NCBI RefSeq assembly: GCF_002994745.2
Contig: NC_037089.1
Location: 3,202,001 to 3,266,000 of the forward strand
Reading direction: 5' to 3'
Origin: Rosa chinensis
Lineage: Eukaryota; Streptophyta; Magnoliopsida; Rosales; Rosaceae
Length of the DNA: 64,000 bases
The translations under genes and the position numbers were made by a program. This document shows, one piece after another, positions 34,672 to 47,008 of the stretch (positions are counted from its first letter, which is position 1; every line of letters starts with the position of its first letter). The notes beneath the pieces were generated by a model, which ran no database searches, had not been told where the DNA came from, and saw only the letters and a program-made list of their open reading frames with translations.

Positions 34672-36027
34672 TTACAAGACAAAGCAACCAACCGTTTCAG
34701 GGCTTGGATAAGTGGCTGGGTTAGTCTGGTATTGGAAGATGCGAGGAGGCATGAATTGGAGAGTGAAGCAATCTTTCTCATCCTTGTCCAGCTTGGTGAT
34801 ATCAATCTCAAATTGAAATGGTATGGCAACCCCTTGTGTCTTATGAGTCCCCGGCTCATTCCATCTAGGTTCCTCTTCCAGTGAGGATATGAATTGGGTG
34901 ATAACAAGGCAGGCTTTCTGACCTCCTATGTGGACAAAATCAGAAGCTGCTGCGGGACCCAACTCATAAGGCCATATTGGCAGTTTCAAATCCCCAATTT
35001 GAGTGATGGATTCTTCATTTTCATCCAACCCCGATATAAGATAAACTGCCAGACTAAAACAACAACGCGCACTATGGCCAAACAATATCTTCTTCTTGTT
35101 GCCACCAGCAGCCGGCAGGTCCAGGACTAAAGCTGTGCCGATAAAAGGAAAAGGGCCACCTTGGCACATAGTGGGGACTAGTCTCCATCCAGAGTCCGGT
35201 TGGGAGACATCAAAGCAGAAGACTGGACATAATTCATGGGAGACAAACATTTTGGTGCCAGCAATTGCATAAGCAAAAGGAGCATGGTTGTCATATCGAG
35301 AGCCATGTTGGAAAAATGGAGGCTGAGGTAGAGCAGACCAAGTCTGCAGTTTAGGGTCAAATACCTCAAATTCCGGAGAATGGGACACCCCCATATAGCA
35401 AAGGGCGTACAATTTGCCGCCCAGCTCCACCATCCAAGGGGAGAACTTGGCTCCAAGTAAAGTGGCATCCATCTTCCTGATTTCATGCTGCTGCTGCTTG
35501 GGGTCCGATGTTTCAAAGGCATAAACATCTCTATACCAAATTGAGTCGGTGCGTATTGCCCCCATGCCGTAAGGGACGCTGGGTTTCAGGCCACCGGCGA
35601 AAACAATTTGGGAGCCCATCACACCACAACGCACAGATCCGGGAAGATCCGTACCAGCCTTATAAGCTAGTTGCCGCAATTGCAGATCATCATCGGAGGA
35701 GGATGACAACAAATCGGACAATTTGATGGCGCGGACAACATAAGACACCCACATCCCCTCGTGGTGCTCAAGGCTACATATGTACAGCGACTTGTTGGTC
35801 TCCAACTCAGTCAACTTAAGCTTCTTCTTCCTTGTCTTCTTCTTCGTTGTTATCTTCTTCGCCTTCTCCATCAACTTGCCTTTCTTCTTCTTCATCGCCG
35901 CCGTGCATCCATGAAGCCTATGCTTCTTATCTCCATGGATTCGGCGATGTCGAAGCCGATGATGCCTGTTTTCTTCACCATCGCTGCCTCTGTTGGCCGC
36001 GAGGTTCAGACAGTTTTTGGGGGACAT
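34672..36027 (-). CDS. Kelch-like beta-propeller protein, copy C (diverged)
   Basis: Single exon, 451 codons, ATG at 36027, TATA at 36083-36093 about 60 bp upstream. The first ~45 residues are variable, then a Lys-rich stretch at about 46-75 could act as a nuclear signal. From residue ~80 it follows copies A and B block by block: VVRAIKLSDLLSSS, GVMGSQIVFAGGL, FEVFDPKLQTWSALPQP, MCQGGPFPF, ALVLDLP and IPFQFEIDITKL. It also ends in GCFVL. Divergence from A/B is much larger than between A and B, yet the frame is fully open, which suggests selection. The product probably acts as a binding platform; the partner is unknown. Confidence 0.85.
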   Translation of the reverse strand: MSPKNCLNLAANRGSDGEENRHHRLRHRRIHGDKKHRLHGCTAAMKKKKGKLMEKAKKITTKKKTRKKKLKLTELETNKSLYICSLEHHEGMWVSYVVRAIKLSDLLSSSSDDDLQLRQLAYKAGTDLPGSVRCGVMGSQIVFAGGLKPSVPYGMGAIRTDSIWYRDVYAFETSDPKQQQHEIRKMDATLLGAKFSPWMVELGGKLYALCYMGVSHSPEFEVFDPKLQTWSALPQPPFFQHGSRYDNHAPFAYAIAGTKMFVSHELCPVFCFDVSQPDSGWRLVPTMCQGGPFPFIGTALVLDLPAAGGNKKKILFGHSARCCFSLAVYLISGLDENEESITQIGDLKLPIWPYELGPAAASDFVHIGGQKACLVITQFISSLEEEPRWNEPGTHKTQGVAIPFQFEIDITKLDKDEKDCFTLQFMPPRIFQYQTNPATYPSPETVGCFVL

Positions 36028-36082
36028 TTTCTTCGCTTCTCCCGATTTCCTTTAGGCTTTGAAGATATGAATTGAATTCTGT

Positions 36083-36093
36083 GTATTTATAAC
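36083..36093 (-). promoter_or_regulatory. TATA box of kelch copy C
   Basis: Minus-strand GTTATAAATAC about 60 bp upstream of the ATG, at the same spacing as in copies A and B. Confidence 0.55.
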
Positions 36094-36427
36094 AAACATC
36101 CAAATCCTGATAACAATTGGATTTGGACCAAATCCTAATAACAAAAGGGTTGGGCCTTATGTATCCTTCAAGCGTTGGGCCTTTTTTTTTTGGTTGGTGA
36201 CAAAGCGTTGGGCCTTGTGTAATGAAATACTCGAGGATTAATGAATAATCGGGCTTAAATAATAAAATCCGACTTGGATCAGTGTACAAAATTAATACTT
36301 CGCTAAATGCATAAAAGATAATAATTATTTTTGAGCTTTTATAGGTCCCATTAAATATATAAATTAATAATTGATTAAAATGATATATAAAAATTTATAA
36401 GTGTTCAAAGATACATAGATTATGTGT

Positions 36428-37640
36428 GTGGCCTAAACTCTCGTAACTTGTTTCAGTTGTAATAGGGTAGAGTCTTGTAGATATCTTCTAAGATATCATA
36501 ATCATTTTTCTGTGTTACAGCTAGTGACTAGGTACGAGCCTGACATCTCGCACTTACGCATATTTGGGCGAGTGATTTATGTGCCAATTGCGCCACCATA
36601 ACGTACCAAGATGCGTCCACAAAGACGAATGGGCATATATGTTGGATATGAAGCTCCAACGATCGTTTACTACTTTGGAACCCTTGACATTTGATCTTTT
36701 TACCACTCGTTTTGCGGATTGTCATTTTGATAAGACAGTATTTCAGTCGTTAGGAGGAGATACGAACATCAACGTTCAACAGAAACGACATAAATTGTCG
36801 TGGTCTGTCCTCAATTTTTCTCATCTCGATCCTTGTGCTGCATAATCCGAACTTGAGGTTTGAAGGATTATCGAGCTTCATAACGTAGCGAATACTCTAC
36901 CTGATGCGTTTTATGACATTGCTAAAGTGACGAGGTCGTATACACCTGTTACAAATGTGTTTGCAAGGACTAACGTCTCGAATTTAGGACATAGCGCCAC
37001 CCCTAAAACACCAGGACATGGCGTTACTGCCCCTATTGGCAGTGATGTGGTGTCACAAGCTGCTGGACCCGCCAGCCACGATTGGTTCGAATGATACTCG
37101 CCCTAGAAAGAAAGAGATTGTGGTGCAGTCAGATCTTTTGACCATCGACACTCAAAATCTGTCTCATGAGAATGTTCCGGATTATGGTTATGTCGAAGAG
37201 ACATCGTTGAGGGACACGTTAGAATCTATTCCTGAGAACGTAGAGATCTCTATAAATTACACTAATGTACATGGAACATGGGAAAGAAACTCCCTCATCA
37301 TTGATGACGTATTCGTGCACTCCGTGTCCGTTGCACGTGAGATTATTAAGTTTGATGATATCGAACCACACTCCGTTGATCAATGTCAATGTAGAGTAGA
37401 TTGTCCTAAATAGAAAAACGTGATCTAGGCAGAATTGATTCTCTAGCGAAGATGAAGGTATTTAGGCCTATTGTGCCAATACCGCCCAACACAAAACCCG
37501 TTGGACATAAACAAGTCTTCATTAGAAAGTGTAATGAGAAAAACAAGATCGTAAGATATAAAGCTCGCCTTATGGCGCAAGCTTCTCACAAAGCCCTAGA
37601 ATAGGCTACGATGAGACATATTCTCTCGTAATAGATGTCA
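36428..37640 (+). mobile_element. Degenerate Copia fragment D
   Basis: 36428-36512 resembles a decayed LTR of the A/B family (ctaaactctcgtaactt versus ccaaactctaggttactt). It is followed directly by the late integrase region (YEPDISHLRIFG-like, then RPQRRMGIYVGYEAPT) and early RT-side sequence up to 37640, with many stops. The joint between LTR and mid-pol indicates a large internal deletion. It ends where a copy of the unknown gene begins. Confidence 0.7.
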
Positions 37641-37642
37641 AT

Positions 37643-38280
37643 GTGCAAAGTTTCCAGAATGACAATATTTTTGTCAGCGACTACATTGATTTCCATGATG
37701 GAAATTTGTTTTACGAGGTGAACAATGCAAAAAAATATCCCACTAGCTATTTGAGATTCCACTCGGGGATATTCAGCAATTTTCAAGGTAATCGCTGGTT
37801 TTTTGAAATATTGAGTTTGATTAATGGTTACAGCATTTGAATTGATTTAAAAGATAATTTATTTATTATTATTTTATTTTTTTGTAGAGACGTGGTTACT
37901 GGCACCATTACGCGTTGACAAGAGGGAAAGCCATCCTTGACCATTTTTGCATACACATGGTTCTTTGAAAGATTGAGTTTGATTAATGGTTACTACCTTT
38001 GAATTGATCTTAAAAAGGTTTTTTATTATTAATTTTTTGTTTTGTTTTTGTAGAGGCGTGGTTGCCAGCACCATTACGTGTTGACGAGAGGGAAAACGGA
38101 TTGGTTCCCTATTGCCAACGAATCTTGAAATACGCGATCATCGAGCAATTTTGCCTAAAATCTCTGATTCCCTGGTAGTTTTGATTACGCAAAACGGGTG
38201 GATGAGTTCTTTCTTGCTGTTTATCGTAAATCCAAACCCAGAGCTGGACAACTTGCTCAATACTGTAAGTAATTGTCTCT
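37643..38280 (+). pseudogene. Decayed copy of the unknown 24.5-kb gene
   Basis: DNIFVSDYIDFHDGNLFYEV matches DNVFVSDYIDFHGGNLFHEV of the intact gene. Intron and exon-2 starts follow, with T(V)TGTITR and a stop. The block '…gagtttgattaatggtta…gtagaggcgtggtt…ttacgtgttgac' occurs twice (37790-37930 and 37960-38105), a ~170-bp tandem duplication of the exon-2 border. Exon-2 remnants such as NPNPELDNLL continue to about 38270. It cannot be functional. Confidence 0.75.
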
Positions 38281-38359
38281 GAAGTAGTTAGTTTGATCAT
38301 TGCAGTTTGAATCTCTTTAACTGTTTACGCATGAGAGTAGTTTAATCAATTCAGTATTT

Positions 38360-38502
38360 TTAAAGGGATCATTTATGAGACCCACATTTTAACCACAAAG
38401 ACATTTCGACAGTTCAATTCATAGAATTCTATAGACATATCACTTATGCAAATTTTCAGTCAGATCGTGATCCCTCTCAGAGATATTCAGCGATTATCAA
38501 GG
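38360..38502 (+). pseudogene. Repeat block plus exon-1 end of the unknown gene
   Basis: 38360-38460 is the 'gatcatttatgagaccc / cagttcaattcatagaat' block also present upstream of the intact gene. It runs straight into gatccctctcagagatattc, encoding IPLRDIQRLS(R) followed by AAG|GT, the end of exon 1. The gene and this repeat block have therefore travelled together. Confidence 0.6.
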
Positions 38503-38787
38503 TACTCACTACTTTTTTGAAATCTTAAATTGTTTGATTAATAGTTACAGCAATATTCAACTTTTGAAGTAAAATCTAAAAGATTATTTCATGCTAGACC
38601 GCACGACTCATTTTACCGCATTCTGTGATTAATTATATTTTATTTATCACGGCTATATTTCTATTCGTTGAGAGAACAAAAAAAGAAAAGAAAAAGGGTC
38701 ACAACTCTGTTTGCTTTCTCCATAATTAACACAAACTCTATCTTTGTCACTCATCATTTTTGAGAATCTTGGCAACTTATCTATCTA
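38503..38787. other. AT-rich spacer
   Basis: Intron-like remainder after the exon-1 fragment; no feature seen. Confidence 0.4.
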
Positions 38788-39000
38788 TGTTAAAGTAAAA
38801 TGCCAATGGGAATTGGACTACTCATTTCATTTCATAGTCCCTTTATATAGGGAGATGATTACAACGGAAATATGCATTACATTAAATACATTGAATGCTG
38901 ATTGATCTTTAATTGTGCTAATTAATGGTAATCGTTGATTCCTTGATTCCCTCTCCGTTAGTTGCTTTGACAAAGGCACATAATATGTTTTCCTTTAACA
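38788..39000 (-). repeat. Copia C 3' LTR
   Basis: 213 bp bounded by TGTTAAAG...CTTTAACA, a perfect 8-bp terminal inverted repeat, with a TATATAAAGG promoter on the minus strand at about 38838-38850 and a polypurine tract abutting its start. Confidence 0.85.
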
Positions 39001-39209
39001 CTCCCCCTTGTGCCAAGTCAAAGACGAAATGGTGCATAAGTTGTTGTCTCACTAAAAACCTTACCAAGTAACAATAAAAAACCTGTGGGACAAAAATAAA
39101 ACTTGGTCGAAGGAAAAGATCACAACGCACCTTCTACATTTGAGTATGACATGTGTGTGTTAGACTCCCCCTGACGTCTACGTACACCTCCCCCTGATAC
39201 TTACATTAA

Positions 39210-41035
39210 TCAGGGGAGCTTGGAAAGTCTTCGCATTCCTATACTTTTCACATGTTTCTCAAATATGGCCTTAGGCAATGATTTGGTGAACAAATCTGCC
39301 ACATTCTCCTCAGACCTTACTTGATTCACTTGAATCTTGAGGAGGGCATGTTGTAGCTGATTGTAGAAAAACTTTGGCGATATGTGTTTTGTATTATCAC
39401 CCTTGATATATCCTAGCTTCATCTGTTCGATGCAAGCTGTATTATCTTCATAAATGCTAGTAGGCTCTTCAGTGGTAGAACTCAAACCACTAGTCCCTCG
39501 AATATGTGTGATGATAGTTCTTAACCATACACACTCACGAACCGCCTCATGTAGAGCGATGATCTCTGAGTGGTTTGAGGAGGTAGCCACAAGGGTTTGA
39601 TTGGTTGATCTCCAAGATATCGTCGTGTTCCCAATGGTAAATACATAACCAATTTGGGAACGATCTTTATGTGGGTCAGAGAGATACCCAGCATCAGCAA
39701 AACCAACCAAAACATCATTTGGCTTTTCGGTGTAGTGAGTGGCACTTTCGCCATCAATATTTCCTTCAGGGATTGCAGTTCCATCTGCGGTTCCTCTTGT
39801 CTCTCTGTAGGGAAAGAACAGTCCCAAGTCAATGGTTCCTTTTAGGTATCGAAAATGTTCTTGATACCATTCCAGTGACGCTGCGCTGGCGCTGAGCTAA
39901 ATCTAGCTAACAAGTTCACTGAGAATGCAATGTCTGGTCGAGTACATTAGGCTAGGTACAATAATGCGCCTATTGCACTTAGATAGGGAATTTCAGCTCC
40001 CAACACCTCTTCGTCATCTTCCTTTGGACGAAATGGATCTTTCCTTACATCCAAGCTTCGACCGATCATGGGAGTGCTAGCAGGATGCGCTTTGTCCATG
40101 TTATATCGCCTGATTTTTGGACATACGCAGACTGGTGGATTAGAATTCCACAAACTCGGTGTTCTAGTTCAAGGTCTAGAGAGAATCGAGTTTTCCCAAG
40201 ATCCTTCATCTCAAATTCGGATTTCAAGTCACTCGCGGTTTCTCTTATTTCATCAAGAGTACCTATTATGTTCATATCATCGACATATACTGCTACAATT
40301 ACAAATCCGGAACTTGTTTTCTTTATGAATACGCAGGGGCATACTTCATCATTCTTATATCCCTTTCCAATCAAATAGTCACTTAGATGGGTATACCACA
40401 TCCGCCCGGATTGTTTCAATCCGTAAAGTCAGCGTTTCAACTTAATTGCAAACGCACTCTGTGGTTTAGAGTCACTTGACTTGGGTAATGCAAGGCCATC
40501 AGGCACTTTTCATATATATCTCTGAATCTAGATCCCCATAGATATATGCAGTAACCACATCCATGAGCTGCATTTCCAGTCCTTCGGAAATTACTAAGCT
40601 AACTAAGTAGCGGAACGTTATAACGTCCATTACGGGAGAGCATGTCTCCTCATAGTCAATTCTAGGGAGTTGTGAGAAACCTTGCGCCACAAGGCAAGCC
40701 TTGTACCTCAAGACTTCATTCTTCTCATTACGCTTTCTGAAAAAGACTCATTTATGTCCTACAGGCTTTACACTAGGTGAGGTTAGCACTACCAGTCCAA
40801 ATACCTGTCTCTTTGTCAGAGAATCTAATTCTGCCTGGATTGTTTCTTTCAATTTTGGCCAATATGCTCTTTGTTGACATTTTGCAACAGAGCGTGGTTC
40901 GATATTATCGTGCTCTATGGTTCCTTGAGCAACAGTATATATATCATCAATGTGTATGGAAGATCTTTCTATCAACTCATACGCACTCTCATAATCCTCT
41001 AAGATTTCTTTGTTCTCTGGAATCATTTTAAACAT
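39210..41035 (-). pseudogene. Copia C reverse transcriptase and RNase H
   Basis: RT pieces in several frames include QLMDVVTAYIYGDLDSEIYM and VYVDDMNIIG with the catalytic Asp pair at about 40290. RNase H follows, with ADAGYLSDPHKDRSQIGYVF, SSNHSEIIALHEA and YEDNTACIEQ carrying the expected acidic residues. The frame breaks near 40060, 40430 and 40720 show it is not translated whole. Confidence 0.85.
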
Positions 41036-41240
41036 CGGAGCGTCCTCCAGTATTGATTCATGGACATAACTATAATCAGAGACAATCTCATGAGAGGGAT
41101 TCTATACATTGATGATTGGTTTGTGCCTTACTCACCATCTTCTTCCTTGGGTGAGTGTCAATCGAACCAAGTGACCTCCCCCTCTTCCTTGGGGAGCCAC
41201 GGCTTCAACCACACCTCCACTAAGTACGGTTACAGTGCCT

Positions 41241-42586
41241 CTATCTGCGGGCACCGTGCCCCTTATTGGGGACTTCTAACCTTGCAGGCACATTTGCAGC
41301 TGGTATATATGATATCGTCACTTTTACGATATCAGTAAACGCATCAGGCATAAAATCTGCTACGTTCTGAAGATCGATTATTCTTTTCACTTCACTTTCA
41401 CTTTGTGAAGTGCGGGGATCAAAATGAGACAGAGTGGGGATAAACCACGACAATTCCTGTCGTTCCCTTGAAAAATCATTTTTCCTATCTCCCCCTAACG
41501 ACGGGAAGACTGTCTCATCAAAGTGACATTCAGCAAATTTAGCGGTAAATAGATCGCCTGTCAAGGTTTCCAAATAGCCGATAATTGTTGGGGATTCGTA
41601 TCCAACATAAATACTTAATCTTCTCTGAGGACCCATTGTAGTGCGCTGTGGGAGCGCAATAGGCACATATATTGTTCAACCAAATATGCATAAGTGTGAA
41701 ATGTCAGGCTCATATCCAGTTACCAACTGGTACGCAGAAAATGGTTGGCTAGTTGTGGGTCTGAAACAAATAAGTAAAGCTGCGTGCAATATTGCATAAC
41801 CCCATACAGATATAGGCAGGTTGGTGCGCATAACCAATGTCCTAGCCACCATCTGTAGCCTTTTGATGGTGGCTTCTGCGAGACCATTTTGTGTATGCAC
41901 ATGGGGTACATGATGCTCCACATCAATCCAAATAGATATGCAATAATCATCAAATGCTTTTGATGTAAACTCTCCAGCATTATCAAGCCTTATAAACTTG
42001 ATAGGGTAATTAGGGTGGTGAGCCCTTAAACGTATAATCTGTGCTAGGAGTATTGCAGCATTTCTTGTGGACAATAAAACGAAATGTGACCAGATTGTCG
42101 AAGCATCCACCAGAATCATAAAGTATTTGAATGGTCCTCATTCTGGATGGATAGGTCCACATACATCTCTATGTATCCTTTGTAAGAATAGAATGTTTTG
42201 TTTTGTATCTTTAGCATAGGAAGGTCTCGATCCTGTTTTTGCTAAAAAGCAGGCTTTGCAAAACGAGTGATGTGCCTTTGAAATAGTCAATGAGGCATAA
42301 TGTGAGGGAGGTAGTGCTTCTGGTACTTCAAAAGGCAATGACTGCATTTGATCAATACTATAACCGACACCTTGCAGTGTGGCGGATTTTTCTCCCATTT
42401 TTCACTCGAAAGAAGGGATGTCCGTGTGAGTTCTTTAAAAATACGAATCATCATGTCACGACCTCGGTACCATAGGTGGTCATGCAAAAGCCTGTATGAG
42501 TCAGTGTCCCACATTTCATTGTTGGTGACAGTATAGGATTTAATGATCCGAATCGTAGTGAGGTACAGTCCACTAGATTGACTCAT
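41241..42586 (-). pseudogene. Copia C integrase
   Basis: GAG-pre-integrase sequence (RLLHDHLWYRGRDMMIRIFK) precedes an HHCC-like CKACFLAKTGSRPSY. The catalytic core has D...D...E in VDASTIWSHF, RLDNAGEFTS and AEATIKRLQMVA. Later sequence has MGPQRRLSIYVGYESPTIIG. Frameshifts near 42130, 41670 and 42290. Confidence 0.85.
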
Positions 42587-42653
42587 AAGTTTCTCTAAGA
42601 TGTGTTTCCTTCCACAATCATTAGATGTAATATCAAGGTATTCAGTTCCATTC

Positions 42654-43430
42654 TCACGGTGTGTTTTTACATGATAACCGTTGGCACAAATAGCTTTGAA
42701 ACTTTAACAAGGTTCGATTAGCTCTTGGTGCATATAGAGCGTCTGTGACTTTAAATGTTGTGCCATTAGGCAGCAAAAATTTGGCAGTTCCTCGCCATTT
42801 TATTAGTTGTGATAATCCAATTATCGTAGTCACAGAGGAATTAATGGCTATTACTTTAATGATTAATTGCCTATTTCTTAACATTGTGTGGGTAGTCCCA
42901 CTATCATCTAAGCACTCAAGTTCTCCTCCATTCATTCTTCCATAATTAGCCTCGGGAATTTTCTTTGTCCCAGTGGGTCTGACATTGTTATTCAAGATAA
43001 TCTCATTTTGTCTCTTAGCCACTTGCAGTAGGCTTATCAACTTTTTGAAAGTTGCGATTCTTTTGTTGTCATAATCCAACTGATACTGGTTCGCTAATAT
43101 AAAAGCTGAATTATGAAACGTGGTAAGAGTCTTGTAAATCATATCATCTTCTGTGATTTCCCTTCCACAAAAATTGAGACGTGCTTTTAAGCTCAACATG
43201 TCCTTGTTGAAGTCATTGACCTTTTTATAGTCAAGCAAGGGGATTCCATTCCACTGAACAGCCAGTCCTGGGAGCAAAGTATCGTGAATGTTCCCAAAAC
43301 GTCCTTTAAGGGCATCACATAGTGCTTTGGGTGTCTTCAACTGAAGGTACTCCCAGCGTAGGCTAGGATCAATATGTCGCCTCAGAAACATTAAGACATC
43401 TGCTTTCACCTTACTAGATAATTCATCATC
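42654..43430 (-). pseudogene. Copia C gag fused to protease
   Basis: The gag region (LCDALKGRFGNIHDTLLPGL) passes from IPEANYGRMNGGE directly into protease CLDDSGTTHTML, with the active-site Asp-Ser-Gly. The CCHC knuckle expected between them is absent, so about 100 residues were deleted in frame. The upstream end is cut by the LTR at 43460. Confidence 0.8.
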
Positions 43431-43459
43431 TTTGGGGTCAGTAATGGTGGCAGTGTAGT

Positions 43460-45103
43460 TGTAATATCCCGAAAATTCAATTTATTTTCCGAGGACATTT
43501 TGAAAATGATTTCGTAGCCATGGGTGAAAGTACGAAGCTTGGAAAAGTTGTGGAATTAGTTCGTACGTTTTTATTTTTGAAATCGAACGTTATTTAGGGG
43601 GGTCTCAAAAAGTGACTTTTTATACGTACCGAATTTGAGAAAACTTCATTCATGAAAGTTGTAGAGCTCGTCGATACGATCTCGTGCATATGTGGAACGC
43701 AAAAATCGGAGTTCTTATGAGAAAGTTAGGATCAATTGAAATTTGGGGAAATTTCTATAAATAGCAAAAAAATCCCGAAAATTTCCATTTCTGCAGATTT
43801 TCTCTCCCGAGCCCAGATTTCGGCCTCTCTCTTCCACCAGCCATATCTCCCTCCACAGACCTCCGATCGACTTGATTCCAAAATCAATTTCATTCGTATT
43901 GAAGTCAGTTAAAACTTCCTTCAAGACATCAAAGTGAGAAAAGAACCGTGGAAGGCACTAGGAGGCCGAGAAGCTGCACAGCTCGAGCTAGAATTCGTCG
44001 ATGCTGCTCTTCTTCACCGGCCGATATCTCTCTCATCCGACCTCGAATTGAGTTAATTCCAAAGGGATTTTTCTGGGCCTGAGCTATATTACAATTTTGT
44101 AGAAGACATCGAGGGGAAATAACCAACGTGGTAGCCGCTACAAGTCGAAGAACACGGTGCAGTCGAGCTGGAAATCACCTCCTTTCCCCACCGTCGTTCT
44201 CCCTCCTCCGGCCACCTTTTGCAGTGATTCTTGAGGGGATTCTGCACTTCTGAGGATGTAGATCATTTCCCCTAAGGTGGATTGCATCGATTTCATCTGT
44301 GGAGATCGAATTGGAACGAATTCAAAACTAGGGTTCTTCGGGTTTCAAACCTTATGAGGTAAAATTATACTTTTTGGCTTATAATCTGACTTTTGTGTAG
44401 TTATGAAAGTTTCAATTGGAGTTAAGATGAAGAACTTTCATGTTGAGAGTTTTGTCAAATTTTGACTTTGGATGGGCGGCGGTACCGCCACTGTGATGGT
44501 GGTTTCCGGCGACCTCCGGCCACCTCAAGTACAGTTTCTGTCCATTTTTGTGTTTTACGTGTCGATACAATCATTTCGATATATTATACGAATTTTTTGG
44601 ATATCGTATGATTTAGTTATGAATTTTTACGGTTTCGATCGATTTCGATAATCCAATTAATGTTTTTTTTGGAAGATTGGACCGTCTGATGGACTTGTAG
44701 TTTTGATATGTTGATCGTATGACTGTCCCGATGACTTTGTGTGGTCACGGTCGAAGATCCGACCGTTGGATCTTCGTATAATTGTGGATTAGTATTTTGG
44801 AAGGCGATTCGTGAGAATCCGACCGTCAGATTTTCATAAAATTTTGTGGAGATGTTTATAAGAACGATTTAGGAAGATCCGACCATTGGATCTTCATGAT
44901 AATTTTGGGGGATGATCCTAAGGGCGATCCGTGAGGATTCGACCGTTTGATCATCATATAATTTTGATCTGACCGTTGGATCGTCGTTTAATTTTGTTTA
45001 TGAGTTGTTGGCTAAGTTATGATCATATTGGATTTAGGTGATTGACGGTCTTCCTTGGTGAGCGGTTTTTGTGTGTATAGTGAAAGTGAAGACGCAGCGG
45101 GAT
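43460..45103 (+). mobile_element. Long LTR, Gypsy-type, truncated
   Basis: Begins TGTAATATCCCGAAAATTC. It has CTATAAATAG at about 43753 as a forward promoter, then GC-mixed leader-like DNA. At 44690-45000 are five diverged copies of a ~70-bp unit around gaccgttggatcttc. No coding region. It cuts Copia C on its left and joins LINE sequence at 45104 on its right, so its own 3' end and the rest of the element are lost. Superfamily inferred from length and composition. Confidence 0.55.
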
Positions 45104-45440
45104 TAGATGCAGGTCAGCAATATCATTATCGAAACAGACTGCCTGGAAGCTGTGTCTTGTATCGCAGAGACCCAATTTACTTATGTTCATGATGAAGGGA
45201 TAATTGATGATATTCGGCAGGAGCTAAACCATAGAACTGACATTAGTGTGCAGCATACCTCACGAGTGAACAACCGTGTAGCCCATTGTTTAGCTAATTT
45301 AGCTTTTGAAGCTAGGCATAGCTCTATGTGGTTTATGAAACCTCCAGATTTCATTGTGGGAGTACTCAACGATGATTGTAAGCATTTGAGGTAGTTATTA
45401 CCTCTTTGAATGAAACTTCCTTTGATTCAAAAAAAAAAAA
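45104..45440 (+). mobile_element. LINE 3' end (RNase H) with poly(A)
   Basis: 45107-45253 is identical, bar one base, to 59899-60048. It continues with SRVNNRVAHCLANLAFEARH, the end of an RVT_3-type RNase H, then a short 3' UTR and an A run ending at about 45440. After the A run comes ttaatacaaatc, the same word that stands left of the LINE at 58987-58998 and uninterrupted in unit A (about 10145-10157). This is the right half of that insertion. Confidence 0.9.
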
Positions 45441-45956
45441 TTAATACAAATCTTTTCAAGGTTTTCTTATCTTGTTGATCAATATATGTCCATAATGGCA
45501 TTATGCCCATATACGCATATTTACTATTCTTTGATAATATGCTAAATCAAAGTAACACATTCTTTTCCTTATTTACCGGTCATCTCATCAAATCCTAAAA
45601 TTTAGTCAACATAATTTAAGGGTTTTCAATTTCTGCATTAGAGCATATTCGGTAGACTCTCTATTTTAGAGAGGAGAAATTTTAAATACACACCCCTAAT
45701 TTCTTAATACACACTCCTTACTCAATACACCTACCATTTAATTTCTCATTCTAATATTTTACTAAATACACAACCCAAATTACCTAAATTATCCTTAAAC
45801 TAAAAAACTATGAAATACAATATTATTTAACTACATTAAGGCTACTATGTAATCCGATTAGTATATATAATTGACCATATTAATTACTTGTGTTAGTTAT
45901 TGGGATATCCATAAGGATTCATTATTGTTCCCTTCAAATAGATGCTTAGAAATAAG
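45441..45956. other. Right flank of the LINE insertion and left end of a DNA element
   Basis: Copy of 10147-10667, with few differences. It includes the hAT/MITE-like left end from about 45642. No gene. Confidence 0.7.
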
Positions 45957-47008
45957 TGTTCAAGGAAATCTCCATTCTGTATTTGGTCCAAACTCTAGGT
46001 TACTTGACCTAGTGGTAATAGAGTTATATTAGAAGGATCTAGATTCCTATTCAATGTATGATTACTTTCCTTGTATGATTTGGATTCTATGCATTGTAAT
46101 CATCTATATAAAGAGGCCCCTATTATCAATGAGAATATACAACAAATTTCTCTCAATTTCAGTTTCTCTACAACACGTTATCAGCACGAGCCCTAACCCT
46201 AGCTTTAGAAACCAAAACCCCATAAATTGATCAAGCTCCACCGGATTAGCATTGCCTGCGCTACTACTACCCCCACAGCCCCTGCGTTGCAACTCAATGC
46301 TAACCCTACCAGGTTAGCCTCGCTGCCCCTGCAGCGCCTGCAGGCCCTGCTTGCCTTCTGCCCTCGTGCTCACTCACCTGCCCTCGCCACTGCGACTCAC
46401 CAGCGACCCCAGTGTCACCGCAACTCGCTTGCGACCCAGCGACCTTGTGGCATCGTGGCATTCCTGCAGCACCCTCACGGCATCCCCTCTACTCTGCACC
46501 CCCGCGACACCGAACCCACGCCCGCGACACTCCCGCGAAGCGCCCACAAACCCTTCCGCGACAAGCCTGAGACCCCGCGAAACCCCCGTGACCCCGCGAC
46601 CTCCCGATTATCTCTCTAATCTGTTCGGCTAAGACTGAAGCTCGCTCTGCAATCCAACGAGGTAAACTTTTCTAAAAGTTCCCATTTTTTGAAGTTTTTC
46701 ATTCTTTTCTTGTTTTCTCGAGGACTTGCAACCTCCTTTCTTCTACCCCCCTTTCTTTATCATAGGGGAGACCAAATTAAGCCGAACTGTGGGGGTTTGT
46801 GCTCACTCCAAGCTTGGAGCTTGTAGAGTTCTCCAAACTTAGAGTTTGTTGAGATAAAACGATCGACCACAAACATCATTGTTTCGATCTAATCCAACCC
46901 CTCTTGGAATCAAATTTCTTGGAAGCGACTACGCTCAGAAATTTTATTTGTTTTCATGGTAGCCTTTTTCGCTCCGAAACTAACCCTAATTTCTTGTTCT
47001 CTTTCAGG

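Larger units (their letters stand above)
38788..43459 (-). mobile_element. Ty1/copia element C (minus), 5' end replaced
   Basis: Minus-strand order: gag-protease (43430-42654), integrase (42586-41241), RT (41035-39950), RNase H (39827-39210), polypurine tract (CAAGGGGGAG at 39001-39011) and 3' LTR (38788-39000). That is the Copia order. The 5' LTR and start of gag are missing because a Gypsy-type LTR begins at 43460. Many frameshifts. It belongs to a related but distinct family from A and B. Confidence 0.9.
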
